Positions 1 through 12,000 of a stretch of 64,000 bases of DNA are shown piece after piece. Below the pieces are notes generated by a model. The model saw only the letters and a list, made by a program, of their open reading frames with translations. It did no database searches and was not told the DNA's origin. Each line of letters opens with the position of its first letter. Position 1 is the first letter of the stretch. Source of the stretch: Dipteris shenzhenensis. Its lineage: Eukaryota; Polypodiophyta; Polypodiopsida; Gleicheniales. The position numbers and the translations under genes were made by a program. Location of the stretch: the NCBI GenBank assembly GCA_047967505.1, contig CM106538.1, one strand, 5' to 3'.

Positions 1-141
1 CCAAGTCATAAGCTGTAATACTGATTCCATCATAACATGCCACACGCCATGGTTATTCCCATCCAGTTGACGATCGACAGGGAATGTGGGTAACACGGGG
101 ATCTTCACCTTATTTTCTGCTAGTTCCTGCAGAGAAGCCAT
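1..141 (-). CDS. Ty1-copia gag N-terminus, runs off the window edge
   Basis: Reading leftward from the ATG at 141-139, 47 codons are open to the window edge. The product begins MASLQELAENK and contains the copia-gag opening pattern LDGNNHGVWHVMM (variant of LDGxNYxxWxxxM). It lies 280 bp downstream of a minus-strand primer-binding site and an LTR, so it is the capsid (gag) start of a minus-strand copia element whose body lies left of the window. Gag forms the virus-like particle in the cytoplasm. No lesion is visible in this short piece. The identification rests on pattern and position; the clade cannot be told. Confidence 0.7.
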   Translation of the reverse strand, partial: MASLQELAENKVKIPVLPTFPVDRQLDGNNHGVWHVMMESVLQLMTW

Positions 142-835
142 GGGGAGAGAAATAGAAAGAACGGGGAAGATCGGGGAATGAGGGAAGAAAGAGAGGACGA
201 AGGATAGAAGACAAGGCTGAGAGGATGGAAGAGGATGCTTCTTTCGACCTCCAAAGTGACTGACCTTCACACAATCCGCTCCTTCGATCTGAAAACACCC
301 TTCAAAGTAAAGTCCCTTCTTTGTACTCCCAAAGACAGCCCGTAACGAACAGCTTCAAAAGTCTCCGTAGCTTGCTGGTTCTAGGTCCTCTCCACAGCTC
401 AGGTCTTCTTAGCCAACCTTTGGCTCTGATACCATGTGAGAAGTGCAGCGGTGCTGAGCAACAATGGAGAGAAAACAGCAAACACTCCTAGAGGAAGAAC
501 TGAAAACAAGAGAGCCAGGACAGACTTGCACAAGGATCTCAGGGAAAACTCCTCAACTGCTGGAGAAAACCTCAACCAATCCGAGGGAACTGAAGACTAC
601 TGAGATGAGAATATGGGGGGGAGAGGGGCCCTATATATAGGCTCCCCCCCAGCCCTAGATAGCCGACTAGGAGGGTAGGGGGCAGCCGACCAGCCTGGTT
701 GGTGCAGCCGACTGGGCTAGGTGGGGGCAGCTGACTAGGGCTAGGGGCTATAAAAGGCCCCCAGCCAGGGCGCATACTAGGGGCCATGATGACAGCCCAG
801 TGGCAGCACTAGGTGGCCCTGGCACAAGCCCAAAA
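1..835 (-). mobile_element. 5' end of a minus-strand Ty1-copia retrotransposon (E7): LTR, PBS, leader, gag start
   Basis: At 434-421 the minus strand reads TGGTATCAGAGCCA, the copia primer-binding site complementary to the 3' end of initiator-Met tRNA. The LTR ends with CA just before it (minus strand, positions 436-435) and extends right. A minus-strand TATA-like box lies at about 631-640. At about 660-750 the LTR has four near copies of GCAGCCGAC or GCAGCTGAC. The right LTR border is not certain (about 830-845, where LINE sequence starts). The leader and gag start occupy 420 down to 1. The LTR style (TATA box between G-rich blocks, repeated CAGCYGAC) resembles that of the minus-strand element at 58201-62358. 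Confidence 0.65.
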
Positions 836-844
836 CAGGCCCCA

Positions 845-1714
845 AGTCTGCCCCATACCTCCTCCAATGTGTCATGGGCTGGACAGCATACATCTCGCAT
901 AGACTTCATATCGAGAGTGGTAGAGCAGAGCGCCTACCCAGGGAGAGGTGCATATGCACATTATGTGACATGCAGGAGGTTGAGACAGAGGAGCACTTCA
1001 TCTTCAGGTGTCCTGTTTACTATGAGATCCAAGGGCGTTTCTACTGCCTCTTCAGAGATAGCTATGGGGTTTTGGCCCGATTCCTCTCCTACCCAGACCA
1101 AAGGTGTTTGGCAGGCTTTGTTCATGAGGTACTCAGGCACCGCAAGAGGATACTTCGAGCATGGAGATAGGAGCAGACTTCTTCCTTGGCTGATCCCTAT
1201 CGGAGCTTTATCATGGAGTTTTTTCAGCCAGATCACATGGACCCCCATGAGACGAGGCCTAGACATGACCTGACCCAGAGCCAGTGACCCGACAGCTCAG
1301 ACAGAGGGTTGACAGGCAGATTACACTTGGGGATATCCCCTCCGTATTTAGAGTATGAGTCCGACCGACAGGGGTTACTGTAGCCCTTGTTAGGCGTAGA
1401 GCTATGACCAAGATACGTGCCAGGGCCGCACCCGTGAGTGGCCGACAGCACTCTATCGCCGATTTCATGCCTCCATTGCCTCATCCACCCTGATGTCCTG
1501 GTGATGATGATGATGAGATTGATATATAGTCGATCACTCACATGACTATGTTGTACTTAGTACTTAGTACTACCATTCTGCATTTTCTGCATTTTGCATT
1601 GGTGTGGATGCTCGTTTAGAAGCTCCACCACCACAGCTCGTTTGTACTAGGAATTTCACAGTCTCATAGACCCATCGGTCTTCCGAAGACTTTAATAAAC
1701 TTTCTTTCTTGCTT

Positions 1715-1749
<35 letters not shown>
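845..1749 (+). mobile_element. LINE 3' end: RT-associated zinc-binding domain, 3' UTR and CT tail
   Basis: Around 940-1170 the plus strand encodes [19 protein letters not shown], the zf-RVT finger found at the C-terminus of plant LINE ORF2, followed by the usual helical tail. A 3' UTR of about 500 bp ends with a motif CTCATAGACCCATCGGTCTT, then GAAGACTTTAATAAACTTTC, and a (CT)n tract at 1717-1749. The same finger and ending recur at 44960-45705, and the ending alone at about 4340, 47305 and, reversed, 63645. The piece is 5' truncated, as is usual for target-primed insertions. The finger is interrupted in reading frame further on, so it is a relic. Confidence 0.75.
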
Positions 1750-1753
<4 letters not shown>

Positions 1754-2974
1754 CTCTCCGCAAACCCACAACTGTGGCCCTCACTCAACCTCACATGGGC
1801 AGGCAGACCCACAACCAAGGCCCTTGCTCTATGATACATGAGAGGACCTATAACAACCCCCCCCTCTCCCCCCCCCCCCGCCTCCCCACCTTACCTCAAA
1901 AATGAAATGTGAAGCTGAGAGTAGATTCAAAAGGAGGCTTGTGAGGGGTGTCAATATGCTAGGAGAGCAAAAGAAAGACAAATCAAAAGTGGAAGGTGCA
2001 AGTTATGCCTTCGTTTTGGTTTAGAAAGTTCAAAAATCTAACGCTTGGACTTCGTGATGCCTGTGTATGCTGTCAAGGTTGTGTGTGAGAGAAAGAGAAG
2101 TACAATAGAGGAGATTTGTGGGGTTCAAGGAGGATCTCACCATCAGTTGGAGAAGCTTCTTCATCAAAAGCCCCATCAAATCTAGACATGGTCTGCCACT
2201 GTTATCATTATCGCTCATCAAGCTCATACAATACTCGGAGTGCCATGGCTACCTAGAGGGTAAAAAGAGGTGGTTTCTATAGACCAATTTTCACAGACAG
2301 TGACAGTCCAGTTCATGGCTCCTTAATCAATTAATTGCATGGATTGGAAGCTAGCCTTCACAAGTTGTTTCTTTTATGTTATTGAAAAAAGAATGAGGAT
2401 GTTGCAGGATGCCTGTAACTGGATCAATACTTCTATGGATTGGATTGAGACTTTGATGTTCATGTCCAGCTTGTCTAGAGTAGACCTCGTTCTCACTATA
2501 GCATTGGATCGAGAGCTGATAATGCATCTCATTTTAGACCCAGCACAAGCTACATTGTTTGATGGTTTCCACCCTTTTATTCTGGATTTTCTTTTTTATT
2601 AAACCATGAGACCTGGTTTGGAGGCCAAATATAGGAGGGGCTAATGTCTTGGCTGCAATCACTTACCTTGTGCATTGAAGCACAAAGAGGCTAATTGTGC
2701 CACTGCAACTATCCAGCCTAAGCACTTTTAATCATTAAGGCTGTGACTAACTCTTGATGTGTCCTGATGTTTTCCTGTCCGTGCACACACTTTCACATTT
2801 CTTGGTTTCATACTGCATGGAGGCATTATCGTGTTTGGTTCTTCTATGAGCTTGTTTTCTGTGCGTGTCTGCTTGTGTGCCATGCCACAGTAATCCTCTG
2901 AAATTCAGAAATCACCTGCTTGTGATTAACGTATTGCATGTAGAGTTAACTTTGTGTTTGTTTATTTTCTTTAG
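1750..2974. other. Stretch without recognisable genes; C/T-rich tract
   Basis: This stretch separates the LINE tail from the first exon seen of the host gene. A low-complexity C-rich tract lies at 1857-1887. Short open frames at 2030-2227 and 2339-2602 show no family pattern I recognise. The end of the stretch is the 3' part of an intron of the FGT1-like gene, ending in a pyrimidine-rich acceptor (TTTATTTTCTTTAG) at 2974. Confidence 0.5.
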
Positions 2975-3040
2975 GTTGCCCTGGAAGTGGAACGAGAAGA
3001 GGATGAAGGAGGAACGGTGGGGGAGACATTTATAGAATAT
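2975..3040 (+). CDS. FGT1: FGT1-like exon 1 of those visible (residues 1-22)
   Basis: Acceptor TTTAG at 2974 and donor GTGAGT at 3041 bound 66 nt, phase 0 on both sides. It encodes [20 protein letters not shown] followed by EY, the acidic linker before the ATPase core in plant FGT1 proteins. Upstream exons for the N-terminal zinc-ribbon region are expected left of the window. Confidence 0.85.
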
Positions 3041-6000
3041 GTGAGTATTTGTGTCGGAGTGTAGTATATGTGATATGGCTAACCTGTGTGTTGGGTCTTT
3101 ATTTCAATTTGTATACAATGATTACCTCTTTGTGAATATCTTGTTTCTGCAGCTCCCATCAAAGCTGTCTATCGGCCCCTTGCATCCAGACCCTGTGGTT
3201 GAAACAGCTTCCCTATCCGCAGTACAGCCCCCTGAGCCTACCTATGACTTGAAAATTGCTAAAGAGATGGAACAGTCAAAGTCTCTTTCATGCTTGCAAC
3301 TTGAAACCATTGTATATGCTTCCCAGGTGAGATATCATGATTGGGCCATTCTTGAGGAAGTGGGCATGTTTCTTGAAGTAGGCAATAATGGAATGCTTTC
3401 GTCCAAGGGGAACGTGGAGTGACATTCAGTGTGCTTGTGTGTCTTTAATGAGCCAAAGAACCTCACATTTATATAATTATTCTTTATACTGCAGAGGCAT
3501 AATCAACACCTCCCAGATGGTTCACGGGCAGGATTTTTTGTTGGTGATGGAGCAGGTGTGGGTAAAGGTCGCACAATTGCAGGCCTCGTTTGGGAAAGCT
3601 GGCAACATGGGAGACACAAAGCATTGTGAGTAAACTTGTAGAAGCTGTCCCATTTCCTTTCAGCTTTCAGTAAACAGGTGTGCTTAAATCGTTAGCTTGA
3701 TTTGCAATTGACCCGACTACTGGTAGGTGGTTGTCAGTTGCATCTGACCTGAAATATGATGCACGGCGAGATCTTGATGATGTAGGGGCAGCTTCTATAG
3801 AAGGTACATGCTTTCATATTTTTTGTAACGTCAAAATGGCCTCTGCTATAACACAAGGTCTGATGGGTGATGAATTCTGCAATTGATTTGAGCATTGGTT
3901 GTATTAATTCAGTATTATCTAGTTTATATATTTTTAGTAATTAGTATCTGCAATCTTTAAGCACTAGAGCAGGAGGGAGGGACCTAGATAGACTGATCCA
4001 GTTGAGCACTAGCAATGTTGCATAGCTGATTTTCTTTCTCAACGGTGTCAGCCCTGAGCAGATCCAGGGCCACTGCCAGCCGAGATCATCTCGTCTATCC
4101 TCAGCCAATCTGTGGTGTTGGTCCCATAGACAACATACACATGTCCCATCACACGGTTGGATGGCCTGATTAGATGGCCGATCACCGGGGACCTTTCCCC
4201 TATTGTCCTTTGCATTTGAGGATTCTCCCATAGCAACAACTCGGTGTATTTATTTTCTGTCTCAGATACTAGCCTTAGGCGTGGATGCCCGTTTTAGTGG
4301 CCGCACCCCTTAGCTTTCATTGTATTTGGTTTTTTTCAGCCTCATAGACCCTTTGGTGTTTTGAAAACGGTGATTTTTCTTGCTCTTTCTCTCTCTGTCT
4401 CTCTCTCTCGCTTTGTTTTTTCAACATGGTATTAGAGCCACTGGTGCTCTTGTAGCTTCTCCACTCTTGCATAGTTCAAGGAGTGAGTGTGTGTCTTCAG
4501 CCATAGTGCGGAGGGTTGTTCCAGCCATAGATGGTGTTTTTTCTCGACCTACATTGTATGTGAGATAGATCAGCGGCAGCATGATACAATGAGTTGCTGT
4601 ACAACATGTTCAAGATGCCTCTATGATCCTCTCTCTATGAGTGAACCGAAAGTGGGTATATACAAGTAAGAGGATAAGGATCCCATGGATGCCATATGCA
4701 CACCAATGGTGGAATTTACATTCTTGACGGTTAGCGATAACAAAAACCATGAAGAGAGCTTCAAATTGGGCTTGCAAGATTTTGAAGTAGAGAAAGATTT
4801 TTTAAAAAATAAATTTTTTAGGGTAGAGAAGATGGTCTTTGGCAGTCCTTTCTTTGTTTCCTTTGTTGTGGGGATTTTGAAGGTGTGGCCATTTTCCCAG
4901 AGATATTGGATGTCACAGTAGCCCTTTCTTAGGATTTTGTCTGTTTTGTTATGGCTTAGCAATTAAAAAATACATAAGCCCAAATTTAAGTTAACAGGTA
5001 GCAGCTTTTTTCTTAATGTGACAAATCTCATTTTTCCTTTTAAACGATTCACACTACCAGAGGTCAAGGTAAGAGGGACCGCTTTTTTTCGAGGGGAGGG
5101 AGGAAAAATCTATCTTTAAACTTGTCAGCAATGATCAATTCCTGTTCTTTTCCAAATCTTCAGATATTCTATTATCCAGAAATCATATTACCATTTATGT
5201 ATTCCTGATCAATCACCAAGCTTTCTTCGCGAATCTTACGAAGCTTGTGAGTTACTTAAGTAGGATCATGTGACGGCTGACAACGTTTTTTCATATGCTT
5301 CTGCAGAAAGTGCTTTAACTATTGTGTCTGAGTGATTGTCTGTCAGTCAGGTTGAAATGCTTCAATTATCTGTTTCAGCGCATGTCTTATTTTAAGACGA
5401 TAGCCTACCTTATGGACTTTTCTGTTGTTGCAGTGCATGCGCTTAATAAACTGCCATATGGAAAGCTTGGGTCTAAGACCGTAGGTGTCAAAGATGGTGT
5501 GATCTTTTTAACTTACAGCAGCCTCATTGCATCTTCTGATAAGGGCAGGTCTCGATTGCAGCAGCTGGTGCAGTGGTGTGGATCAGAATTTGATGGTCTT
5601 CTTGTGTTTGACGAGGTTTTTAGACGAACCTAGAAAATTTTAATTTGAATGACCAATTCCAATGCTGATGATTTGTGCTCTAGAATGTCCGTTTCTCAAT
5701 TAGGTTTAGATCACATTTGAAAGGAATTGCATGCTTTGTTACTCATCACAAGTGAATAAGATGTGGCTTTGCTTGGGTCAGAGCTGTTCCAAGGCCTTGT
5801 CATTGCCATTGAGTCTGATTCTCAAATATCTGTAAATGCATTTCAGTGCCATAAGGCCAAAAACTTGGTTCCTGAAGCGGGAGGCCAAGCTACCCGAACT
5901 GGTGAAGGTGTTCTAGAGATTCAGGTGAGCAAACTGTTTCAGAGGTCAATTGGAGAGGCTTTCATGCCTCTTTGATATTTCCTTGTTTCTTCTTCCTCTT

Positions 6001-9000
6001 CTCTTTTGTGCACATTATGTTTATTGTAACATAGGCTCGTTGTACTGAGCTGGTAAGTGTGAATATTGTAGGTTTATCTTGCAGGTCAGGGTGTGCCAAG
6101 GATCACATGTTGTAAATGGTACCATTGCTTGTGTGGCATTAGAAGTCGCTCTTTATCAAATTGAATTGTGAGCCATTATAGAGCACGATTTGCACTTTTA
6201 AGAGTCCCAAACAAATTATGGAGCCAGCTAACAAGCCCACTAGGGGAAAGCCAGATGGCATCCGAAGAGACATCAAGTGGCAGCCAAGAGCTCACCAAAA
6301 AGGCACCCAAGTAGGATTGCCCGTAATCTTTATTACATCGGCCGCAGCCTTAGAGATTGATATTTTTAACAGAAGTATACAAAGGAAGATAGGAAGTACT
6401 TGAAATTTAAAAAAGGGGATTTTGGACACCTAAATGGCTCCACAAAAATAGATATGCCTCCTTGAAGGGTGACATCAACTTCAAGCTGGCCCACATATTT
6501 TATGGCACCTAGGGGATTATTTGCAAAGTTGGGGAAGTAACATATTAATTGGAGCTACCGCCCACCCGCATAATCCATTTTTCTGTTTCAGGTCTCATCG
6601 CATGTAGATTAGAGTGTACAAGTCTTCTCTGAGCTGCGACAAATGGATGAGGAAGGTTGTATCCTCTATATCTCAGAGCAGTTCATGGGCTTTAGACATC
6701 CAGTCGTTGGAAACGAGGTCTACACAGACTATTGCATGAAAATAGGAGGTGAGAGATTTTGGCAGTGAGAGCATTGTGCAAGAGTACCCAACCTTTTGGG
6801 ACAGTGATGGGAAGCAGCTGCTAAGACCTCTCCTTGTAGGGCAGACACCATATGGAATTCCAGGGCCAAAATATTGGCTGTATTGAAAGAGAAACTTAAG
6901 CTTAAGTTAGCACAAGCAGTACTTAAGCCTCACTCCCACCTAGTTTATGACAAGATTTTACTTGACATTATTTCCTTTTAATCTACTTTGACCCCCAACC
7001 TTTCAAGCATTTCACCCTCCTTTCTTCTCTCAAGAAGAATGGAACTTGACAAAGTAAAGGAAGCAACAAACAAAGCCATGATAGCATACTTGAAGAATGG
7101 AAAGCACTCGTGGGAGAAAAGCAAAAATCAAGACAAGAAAAAGGCAAATGGATTCGGAAAAACAAGTAGGATGGGAGACCCCAAGGATATGGATATGAAT
7201 ATGGTTGCAATTTCAGAACTAAAAGAGATAGACATTCTTATGGCACTTGAAACTTGGGAACACCAGGGTTATAAGGTACCGATGATTAAACTTTGAAAGT
7301 TTCACAAATCTCTCCATCTAGAAGTAAAGACGAGTACACACATAATGGGGACATGCACACATAATGGAGTGAAAGTGGGTGACTCGAGAAACCATAAATA
7401 TGATCTAAGATGGACTCAACTTGTACTATGTCTCTCTACTAGATATGGTCCATAATGTTGACTCAGAGGCTAAGTGTGAGCATGACTCAAAGGCCCAACT
7501 AGGCATACAAGCCCTATGAATGAGCATGGTCAGAGGCTCCAAGTCTTAGCATGGACACATGAGAACTCAGAGGTTTAGGGGACCAAGGCACCCAGATCCT
7601 GAAGCTTCCCTTCCAGGCTTGATAAGAGTCCCATCCCTAGCAACATACATCAGTCTATCTAGGGAATACCCCCTTTCATTCTAACATAGGAAACGATGAA
7701 ACCTCTTAACATTTATTACAATCAGTTTTGGGGGACTACTGAGGCAGAGAACCCCTCACCCCAAGAACATGCCTTTCATTGCCAGATTTTGGATTGAACA
7801 GTTTGGTTTCAATTGGAATAGTTTCAATCTTGAGACGCCTAGTCACTCTTGTAGCAGCAGCAACAGCTTCATCTTGCACCTTCCTTGAGACAATGTACCG
7901 ATACAGTGACATTTTCTGAAGTGATTCTCATTGGGAGAAGGCAACCTTGCACCTTTGCATAGTCTCAACCTTTGAATTGACAGAGCCTTCCTGGGCCATG
8001 GGATTTGCAGTGATGCACGCCAAACCAGCACCAATACCTTTAATAGCAGTAACAACATCAGCTAGAGCTTGAAGGTCTGAAGAACATTGCTACATACTCC
8101 TCCAATGGCCACCAATATGTGTACCAGACAAATGTGTCGGCAGGGTGGTCTGTGAACAATCCAAAGCCTCTATACATGTGGATCTCCAAATATGGCACGC
8201 TGAGATGCTTGCCAATATCTCCCATGAATTGTCCAAAGTGGCATGTACAGGTCTATATGGAGACCAAGGAAATGTGACCTGGGTCAGGGTCTAGGTACCA
8301 TTCTAAAGCCAAAAAACACTGCTCCACATACTTGCAACCTTGACAGGCTGAAAAGCAATATGCATAAGAACATCATCCATAGATCTGAATAACTGCCCCC
8401 AGAAGGAACATAAAAGCCCAAGGCATCCCCGTCTGATCTTTGTAGTCCTACAACTTGAAGTGGGATCCCAGATCTCGCGAAGGCTCCTAGCCAAGTACCC
8501 CGAGAATGAAACCGGTCACCTGGAAAAGCCCAATCCAAGGGTATAGCTTTGCATCAATCTACTGGATTCTCCTTGCAGTTTCTCTGAGGTGACTTACTAA
8601 CTGGAGCCTCCAATCATCTAGAAGGTTTTTGAAAACCTTCCAAGAACCCACAAAGGAAGCAAGACCTCTCGACTAACTAGACCCCTTAAGTTGTGGAGTG
8701 GTTCCCCATTCTTCTTGGAGTCTCCTAGAGTTTTAAGGTGGCATTTTCAGGGATTTTTTCTAGCTCTCTTTCAGGAGTTTGATTTTGCCTTATTAGGGTA
8801 TTTGTTTTCTCATGCCTGGCATGATATGCTTTTCCAGTGAGTTGTTCTGTCGGAGTTTCTTTCATACTCAATAGAAGTATTTTCTTTGAAAAAAAAGAAA
8901 TCTTTCCCAGACCAATGATGGAGCAGCTTGTAATTGGAGACCTCAAATAGCCTCAACAAGATTTTTGTTCAACCAAAGAGTTTCAAAAGGCATGAATGGA

Positions 9001-12000
9001 AAAGCAAAAGATCCATATGAACTTATAGCCGAGATAATTAGATGGGGAGGGGATAATCTCCACCAAAAGATCCAAGAATTCTTGAATAAGGCTATACCTA
9101 AGGGTTTCCCACAAAGTGGCAAGTAAATACTTTGGTCCCAATTCTTGAACGTGGAAACAAGGAGGCAGCAAAGAGCTACAGGACAACTATGGTAAGCAGT
9201 CTCATCATCCATGGCAAGACTGTTCGAACAGTTATTGGAGAAATAATTAGTACATGGGTGGAATTCTCAAATGTTAGAGCTCCTTTTGGAAGCTGGTTGT
9301 ATGGTTTTAAAGCATTAATAGAATTTACCTTTTTCTGGAAAAAAATATGTCAGAGCCCCCTCTTAGGCTGGCTTTAGACCCAAACTTTCCACGAGTGAAT
9401 CATTTGATTACTCTAAACACTATAACGGCAGGATCACAGGGCAAATACAAATCAGTGTACTATTGCTTTGTAGTGTGGTATTATTGCTTATCTACGCAGA
9501 TGATGTGGTCCTTTTTGCCGAAAATGCAGCTCAAAGTATGATTGTAAATATTGACAAGACCATGTTGATGATCATTGGAGAAAAGATAAGTCTGATTCTA
9601 TTTTTTTTCATGGAAGCAAGCAAGAAGTGGTGAAATCTCACAGTATCCAGGACTGAAATTTGAGGACAACCACAAATGGAATCTGTGTAGAAACGAGGAC
9701 ACTTGGATCCCTAAAAGCTTTGTCGAGCTTACAAAACAAATGCAGGAAATCAAATATCCAGTGATGAGCAAATTCCTTTTCAGACTCTAGTGCGGCCAGT
9801 GGTCTCGTGTCAAATATGGGGCGCGAATCTAGCAAAACAAACATGGAAAAGAATAGAGAGAATTCAGAAAGGTTCCTAATAAGCTAGGGCTAAGGGTGCA
9901 AACTCGCTATCCCATGATTTTGGCAGAAACCAGAGTGGTACCTCTTGAGGGTGAAGCAATACGTCTCTTTATCTCTTATAGGGTCGAACTGAACTGAAAA
10001 AAATGGACACCCCACAAAGTGATGGAAGCCACAAGAGAAAAAGGATGGTTCAAAGAGGCACATAACTGGTTGGAAAGCTGGGATATCTCAAGCCAAGAAC
10101 TTCATGAAAAGAAAGGAGCCATAAGGGACTCCGTGAAGCAGAAAGTGGTGGACACTTTGTGGGGAGGATGCAAGGGGAAAATGGAGTCAGAAGAAAGAGA
10201 TCAACCCCATGTTAGCATACAATGAGCAACAGTTACCTCAAGGACAATGTTTCCATATACAAGAGACAGGCTATTTGCAGATTTAGAGTTAACTCCCATG
10301 ACCTGGAGGTAGAGACTGGTAGATCAACAGACATCCCCAGGCAAGAGAGGCTATGTATCTCAGGGACTATGTCTCAACATAAAATGAGCAACAGTACCTC
10401 AAGGACAACGTGTCCATGTACAAGAGACAGGGTATTTGCAGATCTAGAGTCATATTTCATGAATTTGATGTGCATTCGCTGGGTGTTACTGAATGTTCAT
10501 ATGTTTTATGCTTCTCAACTTTTATGTCTAATGCAGGCAAGGTTGCCAGAAGCTCGGGTTGTTTACTGTTCAGCAACTGGAGCATCGGAGCCTCGCAACA
10601 TGGGATATATGACTCGGCTTGGACTGTGGGGCATTGGGACCGATTTTCCAAACTTTCAAGCTTTCCTTGGTATACCATGTTCCCCATGCTACACTATTTG
10701 TTAAAGGATTCAGGACTCAGAAGACTTTTAATCAAGGTTCTCTTAGGATGAAGCATCTGGACTTTCCCTGTGCCTGTATAGCTGATGCTGTCCTTAGAAC
10801 CTAAACAATATATATACATACCTTTCAAATATTAACTAGTCAATAACCGCCACAAAGTTTTCCAGGGAAAACATCAATGACCAGGAGGATTGCCTGACAC
10901 TTTTTGCAGCTCAGCATTGCTACCGCTCATTTATAGCTATGCTAACCATGAGCAATTGTGTTCCCACTTGCCTGAGGAGCAGATCTCCCCATCTGCATAG
11001 CATATCACAGCTTTGAAAAAAAAAACAGATTCCTCTCTCTCATGATGTGAGACTTGCTCATGCTAAACTCTTCAGTTGTTATGTATTGCTCAATGGTTGT
11101 ATCAAAGGAATAGTAGAGTCTCCTAAATGTTTGGAATGGGCATGACTGTTGCCCATCCATGCTGTTCGTCAAAGTGTCTCTTCTTCTCAGAGAGCATGTG
11201 TGTTTCTAAATGATACCTTTTCTTTGTCCACGGAAACAGATGCACCTCGTCGAGTGCATGTTCTCTTTTCTTTATATGATGGGATTCCCTTTTAACCTGA
11301 AACTGTACAGAATTACAACATAAACCAGCAAGCTTAGACCAAAACCGTGCTAGAAAGGAGTTCTGATAAATGACATCGAATTAATATTTCTAATCTTGCA
11401 GCTACTCAAGTGTGTTTTTATCCTGAAGCAGACCTCTACGGCCCCGGATTATTCACTCATGATTATTCCTGTACAAAGATGCTTGCATTGGAACCGGATA
11501 TTCCATAGCAAGAAGACAGACTGACAAGCCCAAGCCTAAATATTTATATTTGACCCAGAGATTGAACTTTATCATTCAAGCAAGCAAGTGATTTGGCCAT
11601 GCATGGATCTCAACCTCTGATTAGAGAGAAAGGATGGTCAAGATACCCTCTATTTTGATCTATTTTAAACCTCACAGTGTTTCATTGAAAATTCACACAA
11701 TCGGTCACCTTTTTTAATAATGTTTTGAATCTTTCTCCCTCGAGAGAAAAGAATGGTCTATTAGGAAACTTTAAAAAAGGTACAGGTCATCAGTCCATGG
11801 GACACTTGATCAATCAAAAAAGACAGCTGGCTGCTCTGCGGCCTGCTTCACAAAGTCCTAGTTCACTGCCTTGCGTAATACTAGAATCAGGTGCCAACAA
11901 CTAGGGTGGAGGGCTATACAGTTAGTGGATTCCTCAATCTATGAGAATGTATGCCTGTAGGCCATGCCTTGCAGAAATGCTCCCACCTTTTGCAGTCTTC

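Noticed and set aside
2339-2602. Possible upstream FGT1 exon
   Set aside because: The encoded text has no zinc ribbon or Pro-rich part as expected of the FGT1 N-terminus, and has no suitable splice pair with exon 1.
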